Shown here one piece after another: positions 35,649 through 46,182 of a stretch of 64,000 nucleotides of DNA. Numbering within the stretch: position 1 is the first letter of the stretch; each line of letters begins with the position of its first letter. This DNA comes from Hymenobacter nitidus (lineage in GTDB: Bacteria; Bacteroidota; Bacteroidia; Cytophagales; Hymenobacteraceae), in contig NZ_JAJADQ010000001.1 of assembly GCF_020447315.1 (NCBI RefSeq), positions 1 to 64,000 of the forward strand, in the 5' to 3' direction. The position numbers and the translations under genes were made by a program. Below the pieces are notes generated by a model, which was not told the DNA's origin, ran no database searches, and saw nothing but the letters and a program-made list of their open reading frames with translations.

Positions 35649-37193
35649 ATGCCCAACGAAAGCATTGACCCTGTTTTTCAGCTGATTAAGTCCCTGACGC
35701 GCTCCGAAAAGCGGCATTTCCGGCTGTTTACCAACCGGCAGGGCTCCAACGAGGGCCTGAAGTTCCTGCAGCTCTTCGACGCCCTCGACGGGCAGGCGGC
35801 CTACGACGAGGACCGGGTACTGGTCCAGGTACCGGCTATTAAGAAAGTGCAAGTAGCCAACCTCAAAGCCAACTTATACAAGCAGCTGCTGGCCAGCCTG
35901 CGCATGTACCACTCGGGCCAGAACCTCGATATTCAGCTTCACGAGCAGCTCGACTATGCCCGGGTGCTCTACAACCGCGGCCTCTACCAGCAAAGCCTGA
36001 AAATGCTGGAAAAGGTGAAGCAAACGGCCCAGCAGGCCGAAATGCCCCACATTGCCCTACTCGCCCTTGACTTCGAAAAGCTCATCGAAGCCCAGTACAT
36101 TACCCGCAGCCTGCGCGGCCGGGCCGAAGTACTGTCGGCCGAAGCCTCCGACACGGCTGCGCACGTGGCCCAGATGCACGAGCTGTCGAATGTGGCGCTG
36201 CGCATGTACGGGCTCTACCTCAAAATCGGGCACGTGCGCAACCAGGAAGACTACGACAACATCACGGCGTATTTTCACGAGGCGCTACCGCCCGTGGAAC
36301 TGCAGCAGGCCGGTTTCTACGAGCGGCTCTACTATTACCAGGCCCACGTCTGGTACCATACCATCACCCAGAATTTCCCGGCCTGCTTCCGCTACGCCCA
36401 GAAATGGGTGGATTTGTTTGAGCAGAACCCCACGATGAAGGAGCAGCAAACCATGCTCTACATCAAAGGCGTGCACAACCTGCTGATTTCCCTGTACAAT
36501 CTACTGTATTACAGCAAATTCATCCAAGTACTGGAGAACTTGGAGGCGTTTGCGGCTGATCCGGAGCGGCGCACCAACCCCAATACGGAGATGCTGTTGT
36601 TTCTCTACATCTATACCAACCGCATCAACGCCCACTTCCTGCAGGGCAGCTTCACGCAGGGTCTGCAGCTCATTCCCGACCTGCTCCACAACCTCGACCG
36701 GTTTCAGCAGCAGCTCGATTCGCACCGCCGGCTGGTGTTTTACTACAAAATTGCCAGCCTCTACTTTGGTAGCGGCAATAACGACAAGGCCATCGAGTAC
36801 CTCACCAAAATCATCCAGTTTCGGGATGTGAGCCTGCGGGAGGACATTCAGTGCTTCGCCCGCATCCTCAACCTGATTGCCCATTACGAAGCCGGCCGCG
36901 ACGAGGCCCTGGAGTACCAGATCAAGTCGGTGTACCGCTTCCTGGGCAAAATGAACGACCAGCAGCAGATGCAGGTGGCCATCTTCCAGTTCCTGCGCAG
37001 CGTCGGCGACATTGCCCCCGACGAGCTGAAAACCGCATTCAGCCAGCTCAAGGAAAAACTCATCAGCATCGCCGCCGACCCATTCGAGCGGCGCCCCTTC
37101 CTCTACCTGGACATTATTTCCTGGCTGGAAAGCAAGATTGAAAATGTGCCGGTGCAGGAAGTTATGCAGCGCAAATTCCGCCGCCTGAAATAA
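35649..37193 (+). CDS. Conserved Bacteroidota cytoplasmic protein, TPR-like helical repeats
   Basis: 514 aa from the ATG at 35649; the frame is open 36 codons further but that part has no protein character. The start PVFQLIKSLTRSEKRHFRLF is a motif I associate with a phylum-wide uncharacterised family. The rest is predicted all-helical with repeats of TPR flavour: YNRGLYQQSLKMLEKVKQTA near 105, and FGSGNNDKAIEYLTKIIQF near 380. No signal peptide, membrane span or catalytic motif. It is divergent from the ilv operon with no evident regulatory link. Function unknown; a scaffold role would be a guess from the TPR-like helices. Confidence 0.78.
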   Translation: MPNESIDPVFQLIKSLTRSEKRHFRLFTNRQGSNEGLKFLQLFDALDGQAAYDEDRVLVQVPAIKKVQVANLKANLYKQLLASLRMYHSGQNLDIQLHEQLDYARVLYNRGLYQQSLKMLEKVKQTAQQAEMPHIALLALDFEKLIEAQYITRSLRGRAEVLSAEASDTAAHVAQMHELSNVALRMYGLYLKIGHVRNQEDYDNITAYFHEALPPVELQQAGFYERLYYYQAHVWYHTITQNFPACFRYAQKWVDLFEQNPTMKEQQTMLYIKGVHNLLISLYNLLYYSKFIQVLENLEAFAADPERRTNPNTEMLLFLYIYTNRINAHFLQGSFTQGLQLIPDLLHNLDRFQQQLDSHRRLVFYYKIASLYFGSGNNDKAIEYLTKIIQFRDVSLREDIQCFARILNLIAHYEAGRDEALEYQIKSVYRFLGKMNDQQQMQVAIFQFLRSVGDIAPDELKTAFSQLKEKLISIAADPFERRPFLYLDIISWLESKIENVPVQEVMQRKFRRLK

Positions 37194-37201
37194 ACAGGCC
37201 G

Positions 37202-37369
37202 TGTCATCCTGAGCCTGAGTGCAGCGCCTTCCTCACCTCAGTGAAAAACTAGCGTAAACGTAAAAAAGCCCTTTACCATGTGATTGGTAAAGGGCTTTAT
37301 GCTTTGATAAATTTCCGTGGTAGAGGTGAGGACAGTTCCTCATTCCGCTTCATTTCATTCAGGATGACA
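37202..37369. repeat. REP-like element, TGTCATCCTGAG family, with nested terminator-like hairpin
   Basis: Outer ends TGTCATCCTGAG (37202) and TCAGGATGACA (37369 side) are the family signature, but the arms have diverged further in. A perfect 13-bp stem (37265-37277 with 37286-37298, AAAGCCCTTTACC) stands in the centre, flanked by A and T runs, so it may end both converging genes. Confidence 0.8.
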
Positions 37370-37377
37370 GATAAAAA

Positions 37378-37872
37378 TTAAGCGCTGTGGAAGGCAGGCA
37401 GCTTGCTTTCAGCCAGACGCTGTTCCATCAGGGTTTTGCTGGCCAGCACAATGGTAGCAAAGCCCTGGGGCACTTCGGTGTAGCGCAGCGTCACCTGCGG
37501 GTCGGTCCAGTTTTCGCTTTTGGCCGCTACCCGCTGGCTGGGCCCGTACTCGGAAAGCAGCAGGTTGTGGATGCCTTTGCAGTTCGTGTCGCCCATCACG
37601 CGCAACTCTATCGAGCAAAGCTTGTCCTTGTAGAAACCGTAGCTGATACCGGTAACGGTGTAAGAACCCACGCGCAGATTTTCGCGCTTGCTGGTGTAGT
37701 ACACCGTTTGGGTGCTGGCCTCCACCCGCTCGGGCACCAGGTGCCGAAACTGACGCACATCGGTGCCGAGGGCGGCCCGGCGCTGCTCCAGCACGCGCCC
37801 CGATTGCCCCTTCTGGGCTGCAACTGGGCTGGCCAGAGCCAGCATAAGCGAGAATACAGCCAGGTATTTCAT
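37378..37872 (-). CDS. Small exported protein of unknown function
   Basis: 164 aa with a Sec signal peptide (MKYLAVFSLMLALASPVAAQ). The mature region has two Cys residues close together (CSIELRVMGDTNCKG) that may form a disulfide, and a segment VTGISYGFYKDKLCSIELRVMGDTNC typical of small Bacteroidota periplasmic proteins that resemble DUF4468-like chains. I cannot name the family. Alone on its strand; the 3' end abuts the palindromic element. Confidence 0.7.
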   Translation of the reverse strand: MKYLAVFSLMLALASPVAAQKGQSGRVLEQRRAALGTDVRQFRHLVPERVEASTQTVYYTSKRENLRVGSYTVTGISYGFYKDKLCSIELRVMGDTNCKGIHNLLLSEYGPSQRVAAKSENWTDPQVTLRYTEVPQGFATIVLASKTLMEQRLAESKLPAFHSA

Positions 37873-38080
37873 GAGCGCGAGTTGATAAAAGCGGCCCTTA
37901 AGATTAAGAAAAAATAATAATAAAAGCTAGTATCCCTATTCTTACGTGCTGTCTTTCAGCCTGCCAGCTACGCACAAGCCTTTTCGGCCGGCCCACGGAA
38001 ACGGTCCAAGAAGCGCACTTCCCACTGGAGGCACACTTAAAATGGCAGAGCCGCGACGCCGACGCAAGGGCCTGCCCAAG

Positions 38081-38317
38081 CTAATAGAGTTGTAGCAATT
38101 CCTGGTGTATAGCCTGCTTCGGGGCCGCCTGCTGCTCGCTGAGCCGGATGAGCCGGAGTGCGTCGGTGTAAAAGCAGGTGAGTTTCAGGATGCGGGTGAG
38201 TATTCCCGGCGGCGGGTGGCAGTCTGAATTCAAGCCGGTTATGGCAATTGCAAAGGCCGGGGCAGAAGTAATTGCAGGGCGGGTAAATCCAATCAACAGG
38301 TATACTACGTTCTTCAT
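38081..38317 (-). CDS. Doubtful 78-aa ORF in the 37.9-38.5 kb gap
   Basis: From ATG at 38317 (MKNVVYLLIGFTRP) to TAG at 38081. It ends in a helical SEQQAAPKQAIHQELLQLY stretch and has GC-biased third positions, so it may be a real small protein or the remnant of a longer one. Two Cys and a Pro-rich HPPPG turn are visible. No recognised domain and no operon partner. Otherwise the 632-nt gap 37873-38504 shows nothing I can assign. Confidence 0.25.
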   Translation of the reverse strand: MKNVVYLLIGFTRPAITSAPAFAIAITGLNSDCHPPPGILTRILKLTCFYTDALRLIRLSEQQAAPKQAIHQELLQLY

Positions 38318-38504
38318 CGGGCAGCAAAAGGTGGTTAGCGAGAAGCAGTTGTAGAACTGAACAGTGCAAGCGTAGATTGTAGGGCTCTTCATGGCTATGC
38401 TTCCTTGCGGAACAGAACGTTTTGCTCTCTAAATGCTTCTGCTAGCTGTGTCAACGCTGTTGGCCCACGCTTTCACCTTGCTGTTTTTGTCTTCTAGTTC
38501 CAGT

Positions 38505-39239
38505 ATGCCCGTACGCTCTGCTCCAGCCCGTCTTCGCTGCCTCATCGTCGACGACAACGAAATTAACCGCCTTACCCTCGAGCATTTCGTGGAAATGACT
38601 GATGCGCTGGAACTGGTAGCCTCCCTGCCCGATGCCATTCAGGCCCTGAACCTGCTGCAGAGCGGTACTGCCGTCGACTTGCTGTTTCTGGATATTGAGA
38701 TGCCCCGCCTCAGTGGCTTGGACCTGGTACGGGCCCTGCCCCAGCCCCAGCCCCAGGTGATTCTGGTAACCACCCACGCCGATTTTGCCGTGGCTGCTTT
38801 CGAGCTGGCCGTAGCCGACTATCTGGTAAAGCCCGTGGACTACGCCCGCTTCAGCAAGGCCGTGGCCCGGGTGCTGGCCCAGCCGGCCACGCCGGTATTA
38901 CCGGATGCCGAGCCCGCCGCTGCCGAAGGCTCGGAGCTATTCGTAAAGGTGAATAATAAGCTGGTTAAACTGGATTTCAATGATGTGCTATACATCGAAG
39001 CCATGTCGACTTACTCGGTTTTCGTCACGCCCCGCCACAAGCACATCGTCTATATTACTCTCAAGGCCCTGGAAGAGCGCCTGCCCTTCGCGCACTTCAT
39101 GCGGGTACACCGCTCCTTCATCGTCAATACCAAGCGCATTGAAGCCGTGGAAGATAACCAACTGCTGGTAGGTGAGCACGAAATACCAGTAGGAAAGTCC
39201 TACCAGGACGACTTTTTCCGCAAGCTGCGCAGTTTGTAG
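38505..39239 (+). CDS. LytTR-family response regulator
   Basis: 244 aa from the ATG at 38505. Receiver domain (~8-125): CLIVDDNEINRLTLEHF with acidic pair, LLFLDIEMPRLSGLDLV with phospho-acceptor Asp, VTTHADFAVAAFELAVADYLVKPVDYARF with conserved Thr and Lys. LytTR DNA-binding domain (~145-244): FVKVNNKLVKLDFNDVLYIEAMSTYSVFVT and MRVHRSFIVNTKRIEAVEDNQL. It binds direct-repeat promoter sites after phosphorylation. All receiver residues are intact. It converges on a hybrid histidine kinase with a 3-nt gap between the stops; that kinase is a possible but unproven partner. Confidence 0.93.
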   Translation: MPVRSAPARLRCLIVDDNEINRLTLEHFVEMTDALELVASLPDAIQALNLLQSGTAVDLLFLDIEMPRLSGLDLVRALPQPQPQVILVTTHADFAVAAFELAVADYLVKPVDYARFSKAVARVLAQPATPVLPDAEPAAAEGSELFVKVNNKLVKLDFNDVLYIEAMSTYSVFVTPRHKHIVYITLKALEERLPFAHFMRVHRSFIVNTKRIEAVEDNQLLVGEHEIPVGKSYQDDFFRKLRSL

Positions 39240-39242
39240 GCA

Positions 39243-42026
39243 CTAGTCTTCCGATTCGGTCGTCAGCTCGTCGGGCAGCTCCTGCAGCACCCGGTCGAGG
39301 CGGGTGGTGAGGTGACTGACGGCGGCGGTGCGGGTTTCCGAGCTGCCGAGGCCCTGGCGGGCCTGCTCCAGCTGTTTCACCGCCTCATCTACGCCTTCTA
39401 CGCCCAGCTGCACCAGGTTGGGCTTGATGTGGTGCACCAGCTCGGCCACGTGAGTCCATTGCCCTTCGGCGGCCGCCAGCCGGATTTGCTGCACCGTATC
39501 GGGAATATTGCGCAGAAACGAGCGGATTATCTTATCGACAAAAGCCTGCTTGCCCCGGGCCAGCTCGCGCAGGCTGGCCAGGTCGTAGCTGCGCGTGCCG
39601 CCGGTGGGCGTGGCGGCAATCAGGCTCACCAGCTTCTGGTAAAGCGTATCTTCCTCAAACGGCTTGGCCAGGCAGTCATTCATACCGGCGGCCAGATACA
39701 GCTCATTATCGGCGCGGAAGGCATTGGCCGTCAGGGCCAGAATCGGGACCTGGGCGCGCAGCTGCTCGGGGTGCTGCCGGATGCGGGCCGTAGCCTCCAG
39801 GCCGTTCATGTTGGGCATCTGAATATCCATCAGCACGGCATCGTAGGCGTTTTCGGCGTGCATCTGCACGGCCACCAGGCCATCGGGAGCTTCATCTACC
39901 TCCACCTGCCACTCCTCCAGCATGAGGCGGGCCACGTCGCGGTTTATTTCGTTGTCTTCGACCAGCAACACGCGGCGGCCGGCCAACGAGCCGTTATCCA
40001 CAACCTCCTCTTTACGCAGGCGCGGGGCCTCGGCTTTGGGCAGCGTGAGCGTAAAGGAAAAGGTGCTGCCCCGGCCCACTTCACTTTCTACCCGCAGCGA
40101 GCCGCCCAGCTTTTCAACCAGGGCGCGGCTGATGCTCAGGCCCAGCCCGGTGCCGCCAAACCGGCGCGTGGTATCGGCGTAGGCCTGGGTGAAGCCTTCG
40201 AAGATGCGGGCAATTTTATCGGGGGCAATACCGATACCGGTATCCGTCACGCGGAACTCGGTGGTCAGGTGGGTATCGGTTTCGCTGAGGAAGTAGCCGC
40301 CCACCGTGATGGTGCCCCGCTCAGTGAACTTGATGGCATTGGATACCAGATTGATCAGAATCTGGTTGAGGCGGAATGGGTCACCTACTACCCAGGAGTT
40401 GGGGCAGCTCTCGCGCAGGGGCGTGCCCTTAAACTCCAGGCCTTTGTCGGTGGCCAGCACCACCAGGGGCTCCACGGCCTGCCCCATGGAGTCGCACAGG
40501 TTGAAGGCGCTTTGCTCAAACTCCAGCTTGCCCGACGTGATTTTGGCCATGTCGAGCACGTCGTTGAGCACGCCCAGCAGGTGTTGCCCGGAGGAGCGGA
40601 TGACGGTCAGGAGCTCCTGCTGGCGCACATCCAGGCGGGTTTTGGCCAGCTGGCCGGCCATGCCCAGCACCCCGTTCAGCGGCGTGCGAATCTCGTGGCT
40701 CATGTTGGACAGGAAGTTTTCGCGGGCCGTAGCCGCCGCCTGCGCAGCCTCGGTGGCTTTCTTCAGGTCGGTAATGTCGGTGCTGACGCCCAACACTTCC
40801 ACCGTCCCGTCGGGGCGGCGCAGGGGGCGCTTGATGGTCTGGAACCAGAGCACTTCGCCCGAGGGCAGCGTGTAGGGGTCTTCCTTCTTAATTTCCTCGC
40901 CCGTGGCTAGTACGTGCGCATCGGCGGCGGTATACTCCTGCTCTTCGCGGGCAACGGGGCTGGCGGGGTCCTGGCTGGCGCGCTGCCGGTACGTCTGGAA
41001 TTCGCGCAGCTGCTGCATGGCCTGGTTGGTAAACACCAGCTTGCCCTGGCTGTCGCGCACGTAGATCAGGCTGGGAGCCGTATCGAGCACCTGCTGGGTG
41101 AACTTCTGCTGGTCCAGCAGCTGCTGCTCGGCGTGTACCCGGTCGGTAATATCGAGGCCGTAGCCCAGCATAAACCGCAGCGTCTGGTCGGGGCTGACGA
41201 TGGACTTGAAGTGGCGCTGGTGGCAGCGCGTGCCATCGGGGTACGGCGTGATGTCGTCCCAGCGCACCAGCTCCTGCTCCTGCTGGGCACGGTCGAACAT
41301 GCGGTGGCGCTGCTCGGCCAGCGCGAGCGGGTAGCCGTAGCGCTGGCAGAACTCAGTAATGGTATGGCCCATCAGCCAGGCCCGGGACTCTTCATCGGGC
41401 ACGGCGCTGGGGTTGGCGTAGAGGTAGCGCTGCTCTTCGTCGAGCACGACAACCTCCACGGGCAGCTCGTTGAGAATGGTTTCGTAGAACTGACGCTGCT
41501 CGGCCAGCTGGCCTTCCACCTGGCGCTGCTCGGTAATGGCCTGGTGCTGGGCCGTCACGTCGCGGTAGCGCAGCAGCACGTTGGTCGAGCCTGGCTCCAG
41601 GGCCTGCAGCGGTACCACGTCGCGGTCGAGCACCCGGCCGCTGGTCAGGCAGATCTGCACGCTGTGCGAAGGCTGCCCCGTGCGCACGGCCTGTTCGAAT
41701 TCGTGGGCCAGCTGCTGGGTCTGGTCGCTGCAGAGCGTGATGGCCTGACTGAGCTCGGCAGCGGGGCGGTGCACCCACTGGCTGGTGGGCAGCGGCACGC
41801 CGAAGAAGCGGCAGTAGGGCTCATTCAGCAGCAGCACCCGGCCTTCCGCGCTCAGCAGCACCACGGCTTCGGTCAGGTAGTCGGCATAATAGGCCATGCG
41901 CTCATCGGCCAGCTGCCGGGCCGCCTGGGCCTGCTGCAATGCCGTTTCCAACTGCGCAATACGTTCTTGCGCCTGCGTAAACTCGGCGAGGGAAGGGGTA
42001 ACGGCGGAAGAAGGAAATTCGGACAT
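39243..42026 (-). CDS. Hybrid histidine kinase: PAS x3, HisKA, HATPase, REC, Hpt
   Basis: 927 aa from the ATG at 42026 (MSEFPSSAV); a GTG three codons earlier is possible. Order: coiled coil (~15-45), three PAS-type sensor domains (~45-160, ~180-305, ~315-435), HisKA with SNMSHEIRTPLNGVLG (phospho-His ~470), HATPase (NLVSNAIKFTERGTI; DTGIGIAPDKIARIFEGF; GTGLGLSISRALVEKLGG), receiver (VLLVEDNEINRD, VLMDIQMPNMNGLEA, LTANAF, CLAKPF), and a C-terminal Hpt domain (~820-915) with HHIKPNLVQLG. No transmembrane segment, so the kinase senses an intracellular signal. It holds a full phosphorelay in one chain; the output regulator must be elsewhere, possibly the convergent LytTR protein. Confidence 0.94.
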   Translation of the reverse strand: MSEFPSSAVTPSLAEFTQAQERIAQLETALQQAQAARQLADERMAYYADYLTEAVVLLSAEGRVLLLNEPYCRFFGVPLPTSQWVHRPAAELSQAITLCSDQTQQLAHEFEQAVRTGQPSHSVQICLTSGRVLDRDVVPLQALEPGSTNVLLRYRDVTAQHQAITEQRQVEGQLAEQRQFYETILNELPVEVVVLDEEQRYLYANPSAVPDEESRAWLMGHTITEFCQRYGYPLALAEQRHRMFDRAQQEQELVRWDDITPYPDGTRCHQRHFKSIVSPDQTLRFMLGYGLDITDRVHAEQQLLDQQKFTQQVLDTAPSLIYVRDSQGKLVFTNQAMQQLREFQTYRQRASQDPASPVAREEQEYTAADAHVLATGEEIKKEDPYTLPSGEVLWFQTIKRPLRRPDGTVEVLGVSTDITDLKKATEAAQAAATARENFLSNMSHEIRTPLNGVLGMAGQLAKTRLDVRQQELLTVIRSSGQHLLGVLNDVLDMAKITSGKLEFEQSAFNLCDSMGQAVEPLVVLATDKGLEFKGTPLRESCPNSWVVGDPFRLNQILINLVSNAIKFTERGTITVGGYFLSETDTHLTTEFRVTDTGIGIAPDKIARIFEGFTQAYADTTRRFGGTGLGLSISRALVEKLGGSLRVESEVGRGSTFSFTLTLPKAEAPRLRKEEVVDNGSLAGRRVLLVEDNEINRDVARLMLEEWQVEVDEAPDGLVAVQMHAENAYDAVLMDIQMPNMNGLEATARIRQHPEQLRAQVPILALTANAFRADNELYLAAGMNDCLAKPFEEDTLYQKLVSLIAATPTGGTRSYDLASLRELARGKQAFVDKIIRSFLRNIPDTVQQIRLAAAEGQWTHVAELVHHIKPNLVQLGVEGVDEAVKQLEQARQGLGSSETRTAAVSHLTTRLDRVLQELPDELTTESED

Positions 42027-42305
42027 AAGAGGCACTACGACATGGGGTAACTATGCAAGAAATAGAGTATACCGACAGCAAATGGGTTTTTTGGCTGAAT
42101 CGACGCCCCGGCCGTGCCAACGGCGGCCAAGACTGGTTAAACACTTTTGCGGCCCGGCCAAACGGCGGGGCTAGTACGTTGGCCGCCGGCTATATACCCG
42201 ACCCGGCCCGAGCGGCAGTGCCCCGGAAAAATTCGCCGCCCGCTGTGGGAAAGCCGGGCCAGCTTCTATATTGAGGCCGCAAGCCTGTAGTATGCGTTGT
42301 CCCGT

Positions 42306-42905
42306 ATGGAAGCTTTAGTCCCGATTATGTTTGCTTCCGTGGCCGGGGTGGGCCACGCCTTCGAACCGGATCATCTGCTGGCCGTGGGCAACATGGTGTC
42401 GCGCCGCGACAGTATCGCCCTGGCCCTGCGCGACGGTATTTACTGGGGCCTGGGCCACACCACGATGCTGGTGCTGATGGGCTCGGTTATTATTCTGAGC
42501 CGGGCCACCTTTCTGACCTCGGGCTACTTCGAGGCCGCCGTGGGCGTGCTGCTAATAGCCCTGGGCCTAAGCCGGTTGGTGGGCTGGAACAAGCCCGTGA
42601 ACGTGCGGCCGGCGCGCTACCAGCACCGCCTGGCCTACACGGTGGGGCTGCTGCACGGCCTGGCGGGCAGCGGGGCGCTGGTGCTGCTGGTGATGAGCGA
42701 AATCCGGCAAGTGCTGCCCAGCATTCTGTACATGCTGGTGTTCGGGGCGGGCTCTATTCTGGGCATGTTTGTGGTGGCCGGGCTGTGCAGCATTCCGTTC
42801 ACGCGGCGCATGAAAATCAACAAGCACCTGAAATTCAGCAGCATCTTTCTCTCCTCGGCGCTGTGCATCGGCTACGGGGCCTGGATGGTGGCGCAGAACG
42901 TGTAG
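42306..42905 (+). CDS. UreH-like nickel transport protein (NiCoT/TauE-like membrane family)
   Basis: 199 aa from the ATG at 42306. About six membrane segments. Segment one carries HAFEPDH, which matches the HX4DH metal signature of nickel/cobalt transporters; GLGHT follows in the next helix and GLLHGLAGSG later. These suit UreH/HupE-like nickel permeases that feed urease. It is the first gene upstream of the urease genes, with a palindromic element between. Naming varies: UreH here is a transporter and not the UreD homologue of Helicobacter. Substrate inferred from motif and context. Confidence 0.85.
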   Translation: MEALVPIMFASVAGVGHAFEPDHLLAVGNMVSRRDSIALALRDGIYWGLGHTTMLVLMGSVIILSRATFLTSGYFEAAVGVLLIALGLSRLVGWNKPVNVRPARYQHRLAYTVGLLHGLAGSGALVLLVMSEIRQVLPSILYMLVFGAGSILGMFVVAGLCSIPFTRRMKINKHLKFSSIFLSSALCIGYGAWMVAQNV

Positions 42906-42928
42906 CCGTTAGATCGTTCTTTTTCCAG

Positions 42929-43016
42929 CTGTCATCCTGAGCTGGCGAAGGACTTTATCCCATTTAAACGACCTGGTTCTGACGTGATAAGGTCCTTCGC
43001 CAGCTCAGGATGACAG
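42929..43016. repeat. REP-like element, TGTCATCCTGAG family, between ureH and ureAB
   Basis: Arms 42929-42959 and 42986-43016 match over 31 bp with one mismatch; the loop is 26 nt. Arms read CTGTCATCCTGAGC then GGCGAAGGAC. The element ends 44 nt before the ureAB start. Confidence 0.9.
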
Positions 43017-43060
43017 AACCGAAAAAAACAAGTATCACTTAACAATCAGCAACCCATTCC

Positions 43061-43819
43061 GTGCACCTGACTCCCAAAGACCTCGACAAACTGGTGCTGC
43101 ACCAGGCCGGCTTCGTGGCCCAGAAGCGCTACGCCCGCGGCCTGCTGCTGAACTACCCCGAAGCCATGGCTTTGCTGGCCACCCAGCTGCTGGAGTTTAT
43201 CCGCGACGGGGAGCCGGTAGCCACGCTCATGAACAAGGGCAAGCTGCTGCTGGGGCTGCAGGACGTGATGCCCGGCGTGGCCGCCATGATCCAGGAGGTG
43301 CAGGTGGAAGGCACCTTCCCCGACGGGACCAAGCTCGTGACGGTACACCACCCCATCTGCCGCGAAACCGGTGACCCGGCCCTGGCCCTCTACGGCTCCG
43401 GCCTGACGAAAGCCCCGGTGGTAACGACGCCCGACAACCACAGCCACGATACGCCCGGCGAGTACCAACTGACCGAGGGTGAGCTGATTCTGAACGAGAA
43501 CCGCAACACGGTGGAAATCGAAGTGGTGAATATGGGCGACCGGCCGGTGCAGGTGGGCTCCCACTACCCCTTCTTCGAAACCAACGCCGCCCTGCAATTT
43601 GACCGGGCCGCGGCCTACGGTTTCCGCCTCAACATTCCGGCCGGTACGGCGGTGCGCTTCGAGCCCGGCGAGCGGAAACGCGTGACGCTGGTAGCCCTGG
43701 GCGGCGAGAGAATCGTGTACGGGGGCAATGGGTGGATTGATGGGCGGCTGGGTGAGGAGAATAAGCTGAAGGCTTTGGCCAAGGCAGCAGATGCAGGTTC
43801 TGCAACCCAGCAACTGTAG
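43061..43819 (+). CDS. ureAB: Urease gamma-beta fusion subunit
   Basis: 252 aa, GTG start at 43061 ([23 protein letters not shown]). Residues 1-~100 are the gamma subunit ([65 protein letters not shown]). Residues ~130-235 are the beta subunit ([69 protein letters not shown]). The fusion resembles Helicobacter UreA in organisation. It joins UreC to form Ni-urease. No upstream ATG gives the gamma N-terminus, so GTG is favoured. Confidence 0.95.
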   Translation: MHLTPKDLDKLVLHQAGFVAQKRYARGLLLNYPEAMALLATQLLEFIRDGEPVATLMNKGKLLLGLQDVMPGVAAMIQEVQVEGTFPDGTKLVTVHHPICRETGDPALALYGSGLTKAPVVTTPDNHSHDTPGEYQLTEGELILNENRNTVEIEVVNMGDRPVQVGSHYPFFETNAALQFDRAAAYGFRLNIPAGTAVRFEPGERKRVTLVALGGERIVYGGNGWIDGRLGEENKLKALAKAADAGSATQQL

Positions 43820-43821
43820 CT

Positions 43822-44265
43822 ATGAGTAATCAAGCAGCTGATAGCAACCATGTTGTCGAGCAGATAGACCAAGAAATTCGCAAACACCTTTGGCTTGACT
43901 TTCACGTGCTTTCCTACAATGGTTCAGATCTAATAATTGCTGGTGGCGAAGACTTAACCTATAACCACGAACTAGAAATCATCTTTTCAGACGTCTTCTT
44001 TGTTTCCGCCTTTTTCCAAGGTTGGCATTCCGACGCCAAAGCCCCGGTGTTTTATTTACCAGACAACTTGCGCGAGCTGAATCTGCGACACGAAATAGAG
44101 CAAGAATACACCCTGTTTGCATTCCGCACCGAAGACTACCGCAACGACGTGATTGCAGCGGCTGAGGCTGTCAGCTACAATACGGATACTGTTTTCTACT
44201 ATGAACGACCGGAGCTGAAGGCCAACGAGCGAATAGCAGATTTTGTCATTCGCAACCGACAGTAA
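43822..44265 (+). CDS. Unknown 147-aa protein inserted between ureAB and ureC
   Basis: Starts 2 nt after the ureAB stop and ends 30 nt before ureC, so it is part of the urease operon. The protein is acidic, with IIAGGEDLTYNHELEIIFSDVFFVSAFFQGWHSDAKAP and aromatic-rich strands near 40-75, then a helical C-terminus (YYERPELKANERIADFVIRN). No signal peptide or Cys/His metal motif. It is visibly more AT-rich than its neighbours, suggesting later insertion. The style recalls small Bacteroidota proteins of immunity-like families; I cannot name it. It is not any known urease accessory protein. Confidence 0.75.
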   Translation: MSNQAADSNHVVEQIDQEIRKHLWLDFHVLSYNGSDLIIAGGEDLTYNHELEIIFSDVFFVSAFFQGWHSDAKAPVFYLPDNLRELNLRHEIEQEYTLFAFRTEDYRNDVIAAAEAVSYNTDTVFYYERPELKANERIADFVIRNRQ

Positions 44266-44295
44266 CCTGTTCCTGTACTTCTCAACCTTATACAT

Positions 44296-46011
<1,716 letters not shown>

Positions 46012-46127
46012 AGCAGCGCCTCACTTTCCCGGCCGCAACTGCTTGAAGCGCAGAGTCTCCGAAAAGAGAGGGGGAGCCACTCATTATCTATTTCTGCTTT
46101 TTGAAAATTGTACGTGCTACTTCGGCT

Positions 46128-46150
46128 CCCCTCTCCTTTTTGGAGAGGGG
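46128..46150. repeat. CCCCTCTCC-type hairpin between ureC and ureF
   Basis: A perfect 9-bp stem (46128-46136 with 46142-46150) and 5-nt T loop, followed by TCGGAGGTGAGGT. This unit looks like another dispersed repeat family, but it has only one copy in the window. Confidence 0.6.
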
Positions 46151-46182
46151 TCGGAGGTGAGGTGCCCATTAGAACATCGTTC

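Noticed and set aside
39312..40910. 532-aa open frame antisense to the hybrid kinase, and similar long antisense frames over metB, allC and the chitinase
   Set aside because: Same codon-bias shadow effect; low-complexity translations and a real gene on the other strand.
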